A stretch of 64,000 bases of DNA from Alicyclobacillus tolerans (GCF_900142255.1 NZ_FRAF01000013.1:1-64000), one strand, 5' to 3'. Positions 9,938-19,142 are shown, numbered from the stretch's first letter. Numbers and translations are program-made. The notes: generated by a model from the letters alone, not told the origin.

Positions 9938-10399
9938 ATGCATCCACAGGTCTTGTTATTGAATGGACCTAATTTAAATCGACTCGGACAAAGAGAACCG
10001 CATATTTATGGTACAACTACCTTGTCTGATGTGGAAAATCGCGTTCGAGCCATAGTAGAGCGCCACGGGCTACATTTGGTTTCAAAGCAGTCTAATCATG
10101 AAGGCGATCTGGTCGATATACTCCAAGAAGAAGCGCCAGACTCTGTTGGTGCTATTATCAATCCTGGAGCTTTGGCTCATTACGGATATGCATTGCGAGA
10201 TGCCGTGGTCGACGCTGCAATTCCGGTCATTGAGGTGCACATTTCCAATGTCCACAAGAGGGAGCCGTTTCGACACCATCTGGTATTGGCAGATGTAGTC
10301 GTTGGACAAATTGTGGGTCTTGGCATTCAGGGGTATCTCTTGGCTGCAGAATTTCTCTGCGCCGAGTGGTCTCGCAAGTCAGCGTCCAAATCATTTTAA
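9938..10399 (+). CDS. aroQ: 3-dehydroquinate dehydratase, type II
   Basis: Dehydrates 3-dehydroquinate to 3-dehydroshikimate, two steps before aroK. 153 residues. LLNGPNLNRLG is at 6-16 and the catalytic tyrosine is expected at Y24 (HIYG). SNHEGDLVD, INPGALAHYG and EVHISNVHKREPFRHH complete the type II signature. ATG 9938 has GAAGGTGA 7 nt upstream; the frame is open further upstream but lacks family sequence. It precedes efp, as in Bacillus, where a peptidase gene usually lies between; that gene is absent here. Confidence 0.96.
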   Translation: MHPQVLLLNGPNLNRLGQREPHIYGTTTLSDVENRVRAIVERHGLHLVSKQSNHEGDLVDILQEEAPDSVGAIINPGALAHYGYALRDAVVDAAIPVIEVHISNVHKREPFRHHLVLADVVVGQIVGLGIQGYLLAAEFLCAEWSRKSASKSF

Positions 10400-10438
10400 A
10401 TGAGTCCATTTCGATTTTATAGAACGGAGGAACAATGA

Positions 10439-10996
10439 ATGATTTCAAGTAATGATTTTCGTCCTGGCACGACTATTGAATACGATGGAGATATTTATCG
10501 AGTCATAGAATTTTTGCACGTTAAGCCTGGTAAAGGTGCAGCGTTTGTTCGAACTAAGCTGAAAAATGTCAAGACTGGCGCTGTGAAAGAACAGACCTTC
10601 CGGGCTGGTGAGAAAGTGCCGCGTGCCCGAATTGAAACACGCGAAATGCAGTATTTATACAATGACGGTGACTTGTATACGTTTATGGATACGGAATCAT
10701 ACGAGCAAATTACAATTCCTAAGTCACAGTTAGAATATGAGTTAAACTTTTTGAAAGAAAATATGAATTGCTATGTTGTTCTGCATGAAGGGCAATCCAT
10801 CGGTATCGACCTGCCTAATACTGTGGAACTGGAAGTTGTGGAAACAGAACCTGGCATTCGTGGCGATACAGCTACGGGTGGTAGTAAGCCGGCCAAAATG
10901 GAGACAGGCTATGTATTACAGGTTCCCTTCTTCATTAATCAGGGTGACAAGTTAATCATTGATACACGTTCTGGACAATACGTATCCCGCGCTTAA
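10439..10996 (+). CDS. efp: Translation elongation factor P
   Basis: Binds ribosomes stalled at polyproline and stimulates peptide bond formation. 185 residues with the three beta-barrel domains: KOW-like N-terminus, OB domain, and a C-terminal [17 protein letters not shown] signature. The loop lysine is K32 in HVKPGKGAA, the position modified (5-aminopentanol) in B. subtilis. Two overlapping ATGs occur; 10439 is in frame, with GGAGG 8 nt upstream. Confidence 0.97.
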   Translation: MISSNDFRPGTTIEYDGDIYRVIEFLHVKPGKGAAFVRTKLKNVKTGAVKEQTFRAGEKVPRARIETREMQYLYNDGDLYTFMDTESYEQITIPKSQLEYELNFLKENMNCYVVLHEGQSIGIDLPNTVELEVVETEPGIRGDTATGGSKPAKMETGYVLQVPFFINQGDKLIIDTRSGQYVSRA

Positions 10997-11035
10997 ATTC
11001 CCCCTTCAATGTTCAATCTTTGTTTGGTATGACAC

Positions 11036-11067
11036 AAGGTACCCATGATGGTTGCATGGGTTACCTT
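11036..11067. terminator. Stem-loop after efp, shared with the convergent small gene
   Basis: AAGGTACCCATG (11036-11047) pairs with CATGGGTTACCTT (11055-11067), with one bulged T. A short run GATGTTTT follows on the plus strand. It sits between efp and the convergent 34-codon gene and could serve both. Confidence 0.6.
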
Positions 11068-11083
11068 GATGTTTTACCAATAG

Positions 11084-11188
11084 TCATCCATTCGCTTTTC
11101 TCTTGATTAAGCTGAATACGAGCATCATGCATAATAAAAAAATAATTAAAAATACAACAATCCACCGAACGAGTACGGATACCTCCAA
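11084..11188 (-). CDS. Small single-span membrane protein (34 residues), unlisted
   Basis: On the minus strand a near-perfect ribosome binding site, AAAGGAGGA (11203-11195), is followed after 6 nt by TTG 11188 and 34 codons ending in TGA at 11084. The product starts M-E-V-S-V-L-V-R-W, then has one long hydrophobic helix (about residues 10-28) and a basic tail (K-R-K-A-N-G). No family is recognised. It lies antisense between efp and spoIIIAA, where Bacillus has the membrane protein YqhV on the other strand. The strong Shine-Dalgarno and clean hydrophobic core argue for a real gene. Confidence 0.6.
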   Translation of the reverse strand: MEVSVLVRWIVVFLIIFLLCMMLVFSLIKRKANG

Positions 11189-11225
11189 GGTATGTCCTCC
11201 TTTCCTGAAGGTCTCACGCTCTTTC

Positions 11226-11233
11226 TATACAAT
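11226..11233 (+). promoter_or_regulatory. Possible sigma-E -10 element for spoIIIA
   Basis: TATACAAT matches seven of eight bases of the sigma-E -10 consensus CATACAAT, about 95 bp before spoIIIAA. No convincing -35 is seen, so the assignment rests mainly on the known sigma-E control of spoIIIA operons. Confidence 0.25.
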
Positions 11234-11289
11234 GCAAATTGAAAAGAGATTGTGCCGGATTTAGAGCTGTCAGTCATAGCTGCCTAGAC

Positions 11290-11309
11290 GTGTCCATATA
11301 TATGGACAC
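11290..11309. promoter_or_regulatory. 20-bp perfect palindrome in the spoIIIAA leader
   Basis: GTGTCCATATATATGGACAC is self-complementary over all 20 bases and ends a few bases before the spoIIIAA ribosome binding site. Each half contains ATGGACAC, which matches nine of ten positions of the SpoIIID consensus WWRRACARNY when flanks are included. A symmetric operator, or a hairpin in the mRNA, is possible. Confidence 0.5.
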
Positions 11310-11327
11310 ATCAGGGAGGCTGTCTTT

Positions 11328-12320
11328 GTGAATGCAGGTAATTCTTCCGAAAAAGTAGTGGATTGTCTCAATGTTTTGCGTATCCTGTGTCCACCGCCAC
11401 TCTATCAACTTTTCTGTCAGATTCCTGAGACGGTGCTTCAACAGTTAGAAGAAGTACGCTTTCGTCAACATGCCCCCTTGCAACTTTGCCTAGCTCAAGA
11501 AGACTGTTTTCTGAACGAGCGTGGAAAGGTTGTGAAAGATTGGCGAGAGGGATTGGTGGTTTCGGAAGATTGGTTACAACGTATGGTTCAGTCGGCTACC
11601 CAGTCATCCCTGTACGCTATGGAAGAAGACATCAAAAGAGGATTTTTGACGTTGCCTGGGGGACATCGCCTAGGAATTGCAGGTCGGGCTGTGCTATCGG
11701 AAACAGGTTCACTTCGCTCCATTCGTAACATTACTTCATTGGCGCTGCGTATTGCTAAAAGTCACATTGGAGCAAGCCGTGTATTGGCTCCGTATATTTC
11801 AATATCCAAACACAGGGTCCCTAGCTTGCTTCTTATCTCACCACCGCAGTGTGGCAAAACAACATTGCTTCGAGATTTGGCTCGTGCCTGTTCGCAAGGA
11901 GAATATCAACTTCCTGCTCAAAAAGTTGTCGTGGTGGATGAACGTTCAGAATTAGCAGGAATCGTCGAAGGGATGCGTACGTTCGATCTCGGTCCACGGA
12001 CAGATGTATTAGATGGCTGTCCAAAAGCTGAGGGAATGATGCTTGCCATTCGTTCACTTTCACCTCAAGTACTGGTGACTGATGAAATTGGTCGTATGGA
12101 AGATGGTCAAGCGATTCTAGAAGCTGCCTACGCTGGAGTTACTGTCTTTGCTACCGCCCATGCTGCTTCATTGGAAGAGTGGCGAATGCGTCCAAGTATG
12201 CGTCCGCTATTTGAGCAGCAAGCATTTTCCCGCTATGCAGTCATTAGTCGTCGTCGTGGTCCAGGTACTCTGGAAGCCGTCTACGATGCAAACGGAAAAA
12301 CGCTCATCGTACCACGCTGA
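11328..12320 (+). CDS. spoIIIAA: Stage III sporulation protein AA, secretion-type ATPase
   Basis: Mother-cell ATPase of the SpoIIIA-SpoIIQ channel that links mother cell and forespore. 330 residues. Walker A is SPPQCGKTTLL (about 170-180), followed by a VVDERSELAG block and a VTDEIGR Walker B-like sequence, as in type II/IV secretion ATPases. GTG 11328 follows GGGAGG. First gene of a complete eight-gene operon that runs to 16458 with short gaps or overlaps. Confidence 0.96.
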   Translation: MNAGNSSEKVVDCLNVLRILCPPPLYQLFCQIPETVLQQLEEVRFRQHAPLQLCLAQEDCFLNERGKVVKDWREGLVVSEDWLQRMVQSATQSSLYAMEEDIKRGFLTLPGGHRLGIAGRAVLSETGSLRSIRNITSLALRIAKSHIGASRVLAPYISISKHRVPSLLLISPPQCGKTTLLRDLARACSQGEYQLPAQKVVVVDERSELAGIVEGMRTFDLGPRTDVLDGCPKAEGMMLAIRSLSPQVLVTDEIGRMEDGQAILEAAYAGVTVFATAHAASLEEWRMRPSMRPLFEQQAFSRYAVISRRRGPGTLEAVYDANGKTLIVPR

Positions 12321-12329
12321 ACCTAGGGG

Positions 12330-12854
12330 GTGGTGCAGATAGGAATCCAGATGATTGGTTCTATTTTGACACTGACAGCCACCTCGGGTATTGGCTTTAG
12401 TGTAGCGCGTTCCTATCGTGATCGACCTAAGCAAATCGCGCTCTTGGCGCAGGGATTGCGTCTGTTGCGTCAAGAAGTTGAATTTGCTCAAGTACCTTTG
12501 CCTTTGGCGTTGTCACATGTTGCTGATTTGCTGCCCAAACCTGTTAATCTTCTTTTTCGGCAAATGGCAACCAATTTAGAGGAACAGAAGAATGCTGGCG
12601 AGGCCATCGATGAGGCTATTGTCAGTTTCGAGAAAAAACTGGCCATGCAAAAAGAGGATTATGAACCTCTGCGGACACTTGGGGCAGTGGTAGCCACAGC
12701 CCATCGCACTCACCTTGCCAGAGAATTGGACACAGCACTGATTCGCTTGCAATCGCTCGAAGAGATAGCAGAAACAGATCGGCGAAAAAACGAAAAAGTT
12801 TGGCAATATTTGGGCGTTTTGGTTGGGGTAATGATTGTCATCATGATGTCCTAA
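12330..12854 (+). CDS. spoIIIAB: Stage III sporulation protein AB
   Basis: 174 residues, with an N-terminal membrane helix (about residues 8-24) and a C-terminal helix (about 155-172) around a cytosolic helical domain that resembles GspF-like platform proteins. It contains the family's R-P-K-Q-I-A-L-L-A-Q-G-L-R-L-L-R-Q-E block. GTG 12330, or the adjacent GTG 12333, follows TAGGGGG; the start within this pair is not resolved. Acts in the SpoIIIA channel of the engulfing sporangium. Confidence 0.93.
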   Translation: MVQIGIQMIGSILTLTATSGIGFSVARSYRDRPKQIALLAQGLRLLRQEVEFAQVPLPLALSHVADLLPKPVNLLFRQMATNLEEQKNAGEAIDEAIVSFEKKLAMQKEDYEPLRTLGAVVATAHRTHLARELDTALIRLQSLEEIAETDRRKNEKVWQYLGVLVGVMIVIMMS

Positions 12855-12889
12855 TTTTTGTAACGGCAAATCGGGAGAGGGGTAGTGGG

Positions 12890-13096
12890 ATGTCCCCTGA
12901 AATGAGAGCAGTATTTCAAATATTTGGTGTTGGCTTTGTGGTCGCTTTGATGAATACGATTTTGCGCCATGCAGATAAAGAGGAATTTGCGCAATGGACC
13001 ACTTTGGCTGGTGTGGTAGCCGTACTTGTGGTGGTTGTGGGATATGTCGATCATCTCTATCAGGAAATTACTCGTGTTTTTTTGAACACCCAGTAG
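12890..13096 (+). CDS. spoIIIAC: Stage III sporulation protein AC
   Basis: A 68-residue protein with two membrane helices, the exact family length. ATG 12890 is used because the longer open frame (from 12800) overlaps spoIIIAB and has no similarity; GGGAGAGGGG precedes it. Small integral component of the SpoIIIA channel. Confidence 0.93.
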   Translation: MSPEMRAVFQIFGVGFVVALMNTILRHADKEEFAQWTTLAGVVAVLVVVVGYVDHLYQEITRVFLNTQ

Positions 13097-13109
13097 GTGG
13101 TGCGAACGC

Positions 13110-13499
13110 GTGCACATCATGCAACTAGTCGGATTTGGGCTCTCAGCTACCATTCTAGCCACTGTGCTGCGTTCTTACGCTCCGCAGTTTGCCATGCTCG
13201 TAGCCCTTTTAGCGGGCATTTTGCTGTTTACGAGCGTGATTCAGAATATCTCGGTTGTCCTTGATATGCTACGTGGGTTGTCGAGTAGTGCGCATATCGA
13301 TTCTGGTTTTTTTTCAACGGTTTTAAAAATTATTGGCATCGCTTATATCGTGGAGTTTGCTGGACAAGTTGCTCGAGACGCTGGAGAAGGTGCATTGGCT
13401 AGTAAAATTGAATTGGCTGGGAAAATAAGTATTGTCATTTTGGCTATCCCAATCGTCAATGATGTAGTTCAGTCGCTCATGCACCTGTTGCCACAGTGA
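13110..13499 (+). CDS. spoIIIAD: Stage III sporulation protein AD
   Basis: 129 residues with several membrane helices. It has the family's early LRSYAPQFAMLVALLAG helix and a C-terminal LAGKISIVILAIPI block. GTG 13110 follows an AGGTGG sequence at the end of spoIIIAC. Channel component together with AC and AE. Confidence 0.93.
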   Translation: MHIMQLVGFGLSATILATVLRSYAPQFAMLVALLAGILLFTSVIQNISVVLDMLRGLSSSAHIDSGFFSTVLKIIGIAYIVEFAGQVARDAGEGALASKIELAGKISIVILAIPIVNDVVQSLMHLLPQ

Positions 13500-13557
13500 A
13501 CTATCCCAACCTCCCATCTCTATCGCATCCAGCTTGCCAGGCGAGGAGGTATTGTCC

Positions 13558-14766
13558 ATGTCAGTGTCTTCTCTACGCCGAATATCACTGCTTGGCCTTT
13601 CTATCCTCATCTGTATTGGGTTGCAGGCTTTAGGTTACAAGGTCATGGCCGATCCGCTTACAGAGACTGCAGCGCAAACTATTCATCAAGCAGCTCTTGC
13701 CCAAATAGATAAATTGCCTACGGATAGTCTGGATCAATTTTGGCGGAATCTGATGAGCCAATATAACGGATATCTTCCTGATATCCAGGGAACATCGTTG
13801 CTTCGAGCTGTGTTTGACGGTGGATTTCATCCCAGCCATTTGCTGGCGGGACTGTCGAAATATTTCTTGGATGCTGTGCTCGATCACGCTCGACTGGTGG
13901 GTGGAATTCTTATTTTGGCGGTACTCGCTTCAGTATTAGAAACAATGCAGACAGCGTTTGAGCAGAAAGCGGTCAGCCAAATTGCCTATGCAGTGATTTT
14001 TTTGGTGCTTCTTGTCCTCGCCATCGGTTCATTTACTGAAGCAGTGGGTACAGCCAAACACGCGATTGAAACGATGGACCATTTCATGCTTGCAACTATT
14101 CCTTTGGCAGTAGCGTTGCTTGCAGCATCAGGTTCAGTAGCCACGGCTGCCTTTTTCCAGCCTATGATGCTTTTTGTTGTTCATTTGATAACGAATGTTG
14201 TTTTTTTTCTTATTTTTCCACTTATTTTCTTCAGCGCGATTCTGGATGTAACAAGTTCGTTGTCCACTCGTTATTCATTAACGCGATTAGCCGCTCTTCT
14301 ACGTATGACTGGGTTAGCTATGCTCAGCCTTTGTATGACGACGTTTCTCGGGGTTGTGACGGTTCGTGGCATTGGCAAAGGGATTGTGGACGGCGTCACG
14401 CTACGAGCTGTGAAGTATTCGGTCGGGACTTTTGTTCCAGTTATTGGTAAAGCAGTGGCGGATGCCTCGGAAACCGTTCTTAGTGCCTCGCTTTTAGTCA
14501 AAAATGCTGTAGGAATGACAGGACTTTTACTGATCGCTTTGATTGCGATTTTCCCCGCACTCAAATTGCTTGCTATGGCTTTTATCTATAGCGGTAGTGC
14601 GGCCTTAATGCAACCGCTTGGCGAATCAGCTATTTTAGATTGTCTTGCGACATTGGCGAAGTCGTTGTTGCTTGTATTTGGATGTGTACTTGCAGTAGCC
14701 CTGATGTTCTTTTTGGCGATTTGTATCTTACTGGCATCAGCCAATGTGGCGGTGATGATGGCGTGA
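13558..14766 (+). CDS. spoIIIAE: Stage III sporulation protein AE
   Basis: 402 residues. A signal-like N-terminal helix (about 5-25) is followed by a short extracellular region and seven or so membrane helices. It is the largest membrane component of the SpoIIIA channel. ATG 13558 is chosen for GAGGAGG at 13543-13549; an in-frame TTG at 13534 lies upstream of that site. Its stop overlaps the next start (GTGA at 14763). Confidence 0.94.
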   Translation: MSVSSLRRISLLGLSILICIGLQALGYKVMADPLTETAAQTIHQAALAQIDKLPTDSLDQFWRNLMSQYNGYLPDIQGTSLLRAVFDGGFHPSHLLAGLSKYFLDAVLDHARLVGGILILAVLASVLETMQTAFEQKAVSQIAYAVIFLVLLVLAIGSFTEAVGTAKHAIETMDHFMLATIPLAVALLAASGSVATAAFFQPMMLFVVHLITNVVFFLIFPLIFFSAILDVTSSLSTRYSLTRLAALLRMTGLAMLSLCMTTFLGVVTVRGIGKGIVDGVTLRAVKYSVGTFVPVIGKAVADASETVLSASLLVKNAVGMTGLLLIALIAIFPALKLLAMAFIYSGSAALMQPLGESAILDCLATLAKSLLLVFGCVLAVALMFFLAICILLASANVAVMMA

Positions 14767-15275
14767 CACTGCTTGGAGCCTGGCTGCGCAGTCTGGTTTC
14801 TATAGTTTTGTTGGCTGTTTTTACAGAACTTTTGTTACCAGAAGGATCCATGCATCGATATGTGCGCATGGTTTTCGGCTTGGCGATTATTGCTGCCATG
14901 CTGCAGCCGATAGTGCCTATGTTGCAGGGCCACTGGAGTCAGGATTTTGAACGCTCAGCCATTCGGTTATTGAGCGGATCGGATTCATCTTCAGAAAATA
15001 CCGCGTGGACAACTCTGCAGACCCATGAAGTGAAAAATGAACTCTCTACACAGACTGAGGAAGATGCCAATCAACTTTTAGCTGGTGAATTACATCAAGC
15101 TATCCAATCTCATTTTCAAATAGATGATTTGCAAGTCGGGATCAGTGGGGCTACTGGTGGTCAACCGACGGTCAATATTGTTGGTTGGCCTCCTTCAATT
15201 TCTAAATCTGCCTTGAAAGCTTTTATTATCCATTGGATGGGTCAGCCGAATGTAACAATTCATTTTGCGGATTGA
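14763..15275 (+). CDS. spoIIIAF: Stage III sporulation protein AF
   Basis: 170 residues with two N-terminal membrane helices, LLGAWLRSLVSIVLLAVF and the block around MVFGLAIIAAML, then a ring-building-like C-terminal domain. GTG 14763 overlaps the spoIIIAE stop, giving translational coupling. The longer open frame from 14640 lies inside spoIIIAE and is not expected to be used. Confidence 0.93.
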   Translation: MTLLGAWLRSLVSIVLLAVFTELLLPEGSMHRYVRMVFGLAIIAAMLQPIVPMLQGHWSQDFERSAIRLLSGSDSSSENTAWTTLQTHEVKNELSTQTEEDANQLLAGELHQAIQSHFQIDDLQVGISGATGGQPTVNIVGWPPSISKSALKAFIIHWMGQPNVTIHFAD

Positions 15276-15293
15276 AGGAGCGGGGGAGAACAT

Positions 15294-15875
15294 ATGGATT
15301 TCAAGCCCATTCAAAATCAAAAGATTTTGCTGGCTATTGGTGCGTTGGGAGCTCTGCTGCTTGTGATGGGTAACTTTTGGCATCATCAGTCCAGCAACGC
15401 TGCGAATGCAACCGGGACAGCCGCTCAGTCAGCGAATGTAACGCAAAATCCACTACAACCAACTTCTTCGCAAAATAACAATCTGTTTACTGAAGAGCAA
15501 CAGCTCGACAGTACTTTAACGAATATTTTGGGGCAAATTTCCGGGGTCTATGGTGTTCATGTCATGGTGAACCTTCAAGCTTCCGATCAAGTCCAGTTTG
15601 CAGAGAATACTCAATCCAGTTCTTCAACAACGCATCAAGGGCAAAATGTCACGAGTACGCAAACCAAAAACGACCAGATTTTTACCACCCATAATAGCGA
15701 TGGTTCGGAGACACCTGTTGAAGTGACGGAAAGTGCGCCTCAGGTTGAAGGTGTATTAGTTACCGTAGCAGCACAAGATTTTATTCTAGCAAAATCAGAA
15801 ATCATTAACGCAATTACGAATGTGTTGGACGTGCCTGCATATAAGATAAGTGTGGAGCCTCAAAAGCTTGGCTAG
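15294..15875 (+). CDS. spoIIIAG: Stage III sporulation protein AG
   Basis: 193 residues: one N-terminal membrane helix (about 14-28), a Ser/Thr/Asn-rich linker, then a ring-building motif domain with an inserted beta region. In B. subtilis AG forms the large ring in the intermembrane space. ATG 15294 follows GGAGCGGGGGAG. Confidence 0.94.
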   Translation: MDFKPIQNQKILLAIGALGALLLVMGNFWHHQSSNAANATGTAAQSANVTQNPLQPTSSQNNNLFTEEQQLDSTLTNILGQISGVYGVHVMVNLQASDQVQFAENTQSSSSTTHQGQNVTSTQTKNDQIFTTHNSDGSETPVEVTESAPQVEGVLVTVAAQDFILAKSEIINAITNVLDVPAYKISVEPQKLG

Positions 15876-15900
15876 TGATAAAATTGGGAGGTATGAATGA

Positions 15901-16458
15901 ATGGTAAAAAGACAGACAGTATGGCTGTCCACAATGATGGTCCTATCCCTGATGTTGATTGGCTACTACACGATGAATAATCCAACAGAAACAACGAATG
16001 CCTCATCTCCTTCAGTGACAACTACTGTAGGAACACCTGATAGTGCAAGTTCATCCACCAGTCCTTCTCTCAATGCAAGCAGCAGTCAAAGCACTTCTGA
16101 GTCTAGCGTTGATTTCTTTGTGGCAACCCAGACCCAAGTAGATAAAAACATGTCTGAGACGTTGGACAATCTTCGCTCAGTCATAGCCAACAGCAACGCC
16201 TCTACAGAACAAATCGGATCTGCCGAAGACCAAATCAAACAGTTAATGGACCTAAAAGGACAGATGGCCAACGCGGTTGATGCCGTCGAAGGTGCAGGTT
16301 ATAAAGAGTGTGTAGTGGTACCCGATGCAAATGATAAGTTTACCGTCTATGTATCAGCCAAGAAACTTTCTGCTGACGATGCGGTGCAAGTGATGAATCT
16401 GGTTGCTCAGCAACTTGGAGTGCCAATGACCAATATCATTGTGACTCCGCATGCGTAA
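15901..16458 (+). CDS. spoIIIAH: Stage III sporulation protein AH
   Basis: 185 residues: a short cytosolic tail, one helix (about 7-22), a Ser/Thr-rich linker (about 30-65) and a YscJ/FliF-like ring-building domain that binds SpoIIQ across the septal space. ATG 15901 follows GGGAGG; an out-of-frame ATG lies just before. Last gene of the operon, ended by a strong terminator. Confidence 0.94.
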   Translation: MVKRQTVWLSTMMVLSLMLIGYYTMNNPTETTNASSPSVTTTVGTPDSASSSTSPSLNASSSQSTSESSVDFFVATQTQVDKNMSETLDNLRSVIANSNASTEQIGSAEDQIKQLMDLKGQMANAVDAVEGAGYKECVVVPDANDKFTVYVSAKKLSADDAVQVMNLVAQQLGVPMTNIIVTPHA

Positions 16459-16496
16459 TCAGTTATTATGCAGTTATCTATCGTTCCAGTGGGTCA

Positions 16497-16532
16497 GAAA
16501 ATTCCCGGAGTCATGGTTCCGGGAATTTTTTC
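16497..16532 (+). terminator. Rho-independent terminator of the spoIIIA operon
   Basis: AAAATTCCCGGA pairs with TTCCGGGAATTTT around a short loop and is followed by a T-run ending TTTTTTCTG. A strong, classical terminator 40 bp after spoIIIAH. Confidence 0.9.
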
Positions 16533-16588
16533 TGTGCACAGGATTTAATATAGTCTTTCGCTAGTTGATGAGTCTGATAACAACCTTG

Positions 16589-16597
16589 TGCTATACT
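16589..16597 (+). promoter_or_regulatory. Extended -10 promoter for accBC
   Basis: TGCTATACT (TG-n-TATACT) lies 42 bp before the accB start, directly after the spoIIIA terminator. No good -35 is seen at normal spacing. Confidence 0.5.
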
Positions 16598-16638
16598 AGG
16601 AAAAGTGCACAATGAGGGATGAAGGAGTGAACGTTTGG

Positions 16639-17154
16639 GTGTTAAAAATTGGTGAAATCCGCGAGTTGATTCGACTCTTGGATGAGACAAGCATTCATGA
16701 ACTTAAAATTGAAACAGATACAATGAAAGTGTTGATGAAGAAAGCGGATGCAACGACGGTAGCAGTTCCTGCAAGTGTAGAGAATAGTTCTACGCGATCG
16801 ACCGTTGTATACGCAGAACCTAAAACACCAGAAAGCCAGCCAGTACCATCTGCTCCAGTTCCAGTTTCTCAATCAGATACCAAACCAACGCAAGAGAATG
16901 CTGGTGAACAGGAGGGTCATTTCATTCGTTCGCCAATGGTAGGTACTTTTTATAGAGCACCTGCGCCCGAATCTCCACCGTTTGTTGAAAAAGGGAGTAA
17001 GGTAGATCCTAAAACGGTTGTTTGTATTGTTGAAGCGATGAAACTCATGAATGAAATTGAAGCGGATGTAAAAGGTGAAATTATTGAAATATTAGCTGAG
17101 AATGGACAACTTGTAGAATATGGGCAACCACTCTTTCGAGTACGTCTAGTCTAA
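16639..17154 (+). CDS. accB: Acetyl-CoA carboxylase biotin carboxyl carrier protein
   Basis: Carries biotin between AccC and the transcarboxylase in fatty-acid synthesis. 171 residues with an N-terminal [11 protein letters not shown] helix, a Pro/Ser-rich linker (about 50-95) and a C-terminal biotinyl domain; the modified lysine is K135 in [12 protein letters not shown] 16639 is chosen because it aligns with known AccB N-termini; GGAG is 11 nt upstream. ATG 16612 is in frame but would start almost at the transcription start. Confidence 0.94.
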   Translation: MLKIGEIRELIRLLDETSIHELKIETDTMKVLMKKADATTVAVPASVENSSTRSTVVYAEPKTPESQPVPSAPVPVSQSDTKPTQENAGEQEGHFIRSPMVGTFYRAPAPESPPFVEKGSKVDPKTVVCIVEAMKLMNEIEADVKGEIIEILAENGQLVEYGQPLFRVRLV

Positions 17155-17165
17155 GGGGTGGCGTG

Positions 17166-18524
17166 ATGTTTAAGCGAGTGTTGATAGCCAATCGTGGAGA
17201 AATTGCAGTGCGCATCATCCGTGCATGTCAGGAATTGGGGATCGAGACAGTAGCCGTCTATTCTGAGGCTGATCGCAATGCAATGCATGTGATGCTCGCT
17301 GATGAAGCTTATTGCATTGGACCTGCACCTTCAAAATCGAGCTATTTACATATACCCAGTCTGATTTCTGTCGCTACATTGACGGGTGTCGACGCTATTC
17401 ACCCGGGTTATGGATTTCTTTCTGAGAATAGCGATTTTGCCGAAGCTTGTGAGGCGTGTGGAATAACTTTTATAGGGCCAAGCGCGTCTGCTATCGAAGC
17501 GATGGGAGACAAATCGATTGCCAAAACGACCATGAAACGTGCTGGCGTACCCACTGTTCCGGGGAGCGACGGATTGATTCAAAGTGAAGAAGAAGCCATT
17601 GAGATTGCTAGACAAATTGGCTATCCAGTCATTATTAAAGCAACGGCTGGTGGTGGCGGTAAAGGAATTCGCATTGTAAAAGATGAAGCTTCTTTACGCC
17701 AAGCCGTGCTCACATCGCAGCGTGAAGCGGAAGCCAACTTTGGCAATGGTGGTATTTACCTGGAAAAGTATATAGAACGGATGCGTCATGTGGAAATTCA
17801 AATTATGGCGGATCGACATGGGAATGTCATTCATTTGGGTGAACGAGATTGTTCTGTGCAGCGCCGGTTGCAAAAATTGGTAGAAGAAGCACCTTGTCCC
17901 GTACTTACAGAAGAGAAACGAGAAGCGATGGGGAAAGCTGCTGTAGCGGCTGCTAAAGCGGTTCAATATGTAGGTGCTGGTACCATAGAATTTATTTATG
18001 CCGACAATGGTGAATTCTATTTCATGGAAATGAACACGCGGATTCAAGTAGAGCACCCTGTTACAGAATGGGTTACAGGGGTCGATCTCGTTCGTGAAAT
18101 GATTTTGGCGGCAGCAGGAGAGCCGCTGAGTGTCAAACAAGAAGACATTCAATTAAAAGGTCATGCGATTGAATGTCGGATTAACGCAGAAGATGCATAT
18201 CGTAATTTTATGCCTTCTCCTGGAACGATAACAGAGTACTGGCCGCCTGGTAGTATTGGTGTTCGAGTTGACAGTGCGGTGTATCCGGGGTATACGGTAC
18301 CCCCTAATTATGATTCAATGATTGCTAAACTGATTGTCTGGGCGCCTACTCGTGAACAAGCGATTATGCGTATGCGAAGAGCTCTTTCGGAATATCGCAT
18401 TGAAGGTATCAAGACGACTTTACCTTTCCATGCAGCACTTATGGAAAATGAAAAATTTGTGCAAGGTGATGTAACCACAAGGTTTTTGGAAGAAAACGAC
18501 ATTCTTCCGAAACCGATGGATTGA
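17166..18524 (+). CDS. accC: Acetyl-CoA carboxylase, biotin carboxylase subunit
   Basis: ATP-grasp enzyme that carboxylates biotin on AccB. 452 residues. It has [18 protein letters not shown] at the start, the glycine-rich ATP loop [14 protein letters not shown], and the [20 protein letters not shown] catalytic block. ATG 17166 follows AAGGGGTGG; GTG 17163 is adjacent. The accA/accD partners are not in the window. Confidence 0.97.
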   Translation: MFKRVLIANRGEIAVRIIRACQELGIETVAVYSEADRNAMHVMLADEAYCIGPAPSKSSYLHIPSLISVATLTGVDAIHPGYGFLSENSDFAEACEACGITFIGPSASAIEAMGDKSIAKTTMKRAGVPTVPGSDGLIQSEEEAIEIARQIGYPVIIKATAGGGGKGIRIVKDEASLRQAVLTSQREAEANFGNGGIYLEKYIERMRHVEIQIMADRHGNVIHLGERDCSVQRRLQKLVEEAPCPVLTEEKREAMGKAAVAAAKAVQYVGAGTIEFIYADNGEFYFMEMNTRIQVEHPVTEWVTGVDLVREMILAAAGEPLSVKQEDIQLKGHAIECRINAEDAYRNFMPSPGTITEYWPPGSIGVRVDSAVYPGYTVPPNYDSMIAKLIVWAPTREQAIMRMRRALSEYRIEGIKTTLPFHAALMENEKFVQGDVTTRFLEENDILPKPMD

Positions 18525-18683
18525 AGAAAGATGACAATCTCTCTTTTCCGCATTCATCATCATAATGGGTAATAGGGTTGAAAATCCTGCTTTTCAATGA
18601 TGAGTGACTTCGGTAGAATGGGCATAAGTTATATGAGGCTCGTCATACAATCTAGGCGAACTGACGAAGGGGGAGTGGCGAGA

Positions 18684-19112
18684 ATGCAAGATATGAGTTA
18701 TTCAGCGTCAGAACTTGGGAAAATTCAAATTGCGGATGAGGTATTGCAGATTATAGCTGGATTGGCAGCGAGTGAAGTTCCGGGTGTTGCAGGCATGAGC
18801 GGCTCGTTTGCAGGTGGATTGACGGAGTCGTTGCTTGGTCGGAAAAATTTGAGTAAAGGTGTAAAAGTACAGTTTTTACAGGAAGATAGAGCATGTGCTA
18901 TAGACGTTTCGGTTGCGCTACAATTTGGAGTTAGTATTCCAGATGTAAGCTATCAAGTTCAGGAGCGGGTTAAGCAAGCGGTAGAAAGTATGACGGGCTT
19001 ACAAGTAGAGTCAGTGCACGTCCATGTTGTGGGTGTGGTTTTCCCGAACGATAAAGAACGCGAAGGGGAAAACGCGGCGACAAATGAGAAACGTGCTTTG
19101 CGTAGCATGTAA
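18684..19112 (+). CDS. Asp23/Gls24 family envelope stress protein
   Basis: 142 residues: GKIQIADEVLQIIAGLAASEVPGV and the C-terminal VNxHVxGVVF-type end are the family signature. In Staphylococcus Asp23 is membrane-anchored through AmaP and linked to cell-wall stress. ATG 18684 follows AAGGGGGAG; upstream in-frame starts lack similarity. It forms a set with the AmaP-like and DUF2273 genes that follow, a grouping also found between accC and nusB in other Firmicutes. Confidence 0.9.
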   Translation: MQDMSYSASELGKIQIADEVLQIIAGLAASEVPGVAGMSGSFAGGLTESLLGRKNLSKGVKVQFLQEDRACAIDVSVALQFGVSIPDVSYQVQERVKQAVESMTGLQVESVHVHVVGVVFPNDKEREGENAATNEKRALRSM

Positions 19113-19142
19113 TTCAGTCATGCGGCTCAACGGGGGGATACT

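Noticed and set aside
14271-14564. 97-codon minus-strand frame inside spoIIIAE
   Set aside because: It lies antisense in a well-supported gene with no ribosome binding site or similarity.
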